DNA of 5,531 bases, taken from NCBI GenBank assembly GCA_963592185.1, contig CAVAVT010000088.1:1-5531 (forward strand), written 5' to 3'. The stretch is from CAVAVT01 sp963592185 (GTDB lineage Bacteria; Bacillota; Negativicutes; Selenomonadales; Selenomonadaceae). Below, piece after piece: positions 5,453 to 5,531 of this stretch (the stretch's first letter is position 1; each line of letters begins with the position of its first letter). Below the pieces are notes generated by a model. The model saw only the letters and a program-made list of their open reading frames with translations, did not search any database and was not told the DNA's origin. The translations under genes and the position numbers were made by a program.

Positions 5453-5531
5453 AAATGAGTATAATATTCTGATTTCAAGACAATAAAAGTGTCAGTTTCA
5501 TCGCAAAAAATAGGGGCTGTGAAAAACACAG
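5453..5531. other. Gene-free right edge with a possible rightward -10 element
   Basis: No gene is seen up to the window edge. A perfect TATAAT lies at 5460-5465 on the + strand, but no good -35 is found at the normal distance; the preceding bases belong to DnaA boxes. If real, it would drive a rightward gene outside the window, possibly dnaA under control of its own product. CTGTG at 5517-5521 and CACAG at 5527-5531 form a 5-bp inverted repeat around five A, and 5518-5526 is a further one-mismatch DnaA box on the - strand. Confidence 0.35.

Noticed and set aside
5284..5529. An 81-codon - strand frame across the DnaA-box region
   Set aside because: It has no ribosome site and no family resemblance, and its sequence is explained by the DnaA boxes.

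Overview
The window looks like chromosomal DNA from a Gram-positive, low-to-mid GC bacterium, most likely a clostridial Firmicute. The reasons are strong AGGAGG-type ribosome sites, a two-RCK-module TrkA with TrkH subunits, HicB and YoeB toxin-antitoxin genes typical of gut Clostridia, and TTATCCACA-type DnaA boxes. The taxonomic placement is inference. No 16S or other marker is present.

Left block (1-699, + strand, visibly AT-richer than the trk genes): a toxin-antitoxin remnant cluster. It holds the last codons of a YefM-like antitoxin, a complete YoeB-type mRNA interferase toxin that overlaps the antitoxin stop by ATGA, and a HicB-family antitoxin with no hicA beside it. The hicB reading frame is broken by one in-frame TAG at 553-555. 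The missing C-terminal ribbon-helix-helix domain continues in the same frame to a TAA at 697-699.

Boundary (700-938): no gene. It holds a good intrinsic terminator that can work in both directions (735-773), followed by three more hairpins, two of which can pair in alternative ways.

Main block (939-5227, - strand): a three-gene potassium uptake operon, transcribed right to left as trkA, then a divergent trkH-like gene, then a canonical trkH. trkA and the divergent trkH touch (TAA directly followed by ATG), and the second gap is 32 nt. TrkA would be the cytoplasmic NAD-binding gating ring. The two TrkH proteins would be the membrane channel subunits. The divergent one keeps the filter glycines but has altered surroundings in the fourth pore loop and the gating-loop motif, so a heteromeric or specialised channel is possible.

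Right block (5228-5531): no gene. It carries a dense cluster of DnaA boxes (four perfect TTATNCACA matches, several near matches) next to AT-rich stretches, with the trk operon reading away from it. This is a strong candidate for the chromosome replication origin or part of it. dnaA would be expected just beyond the right edge, but this cannot be seen.
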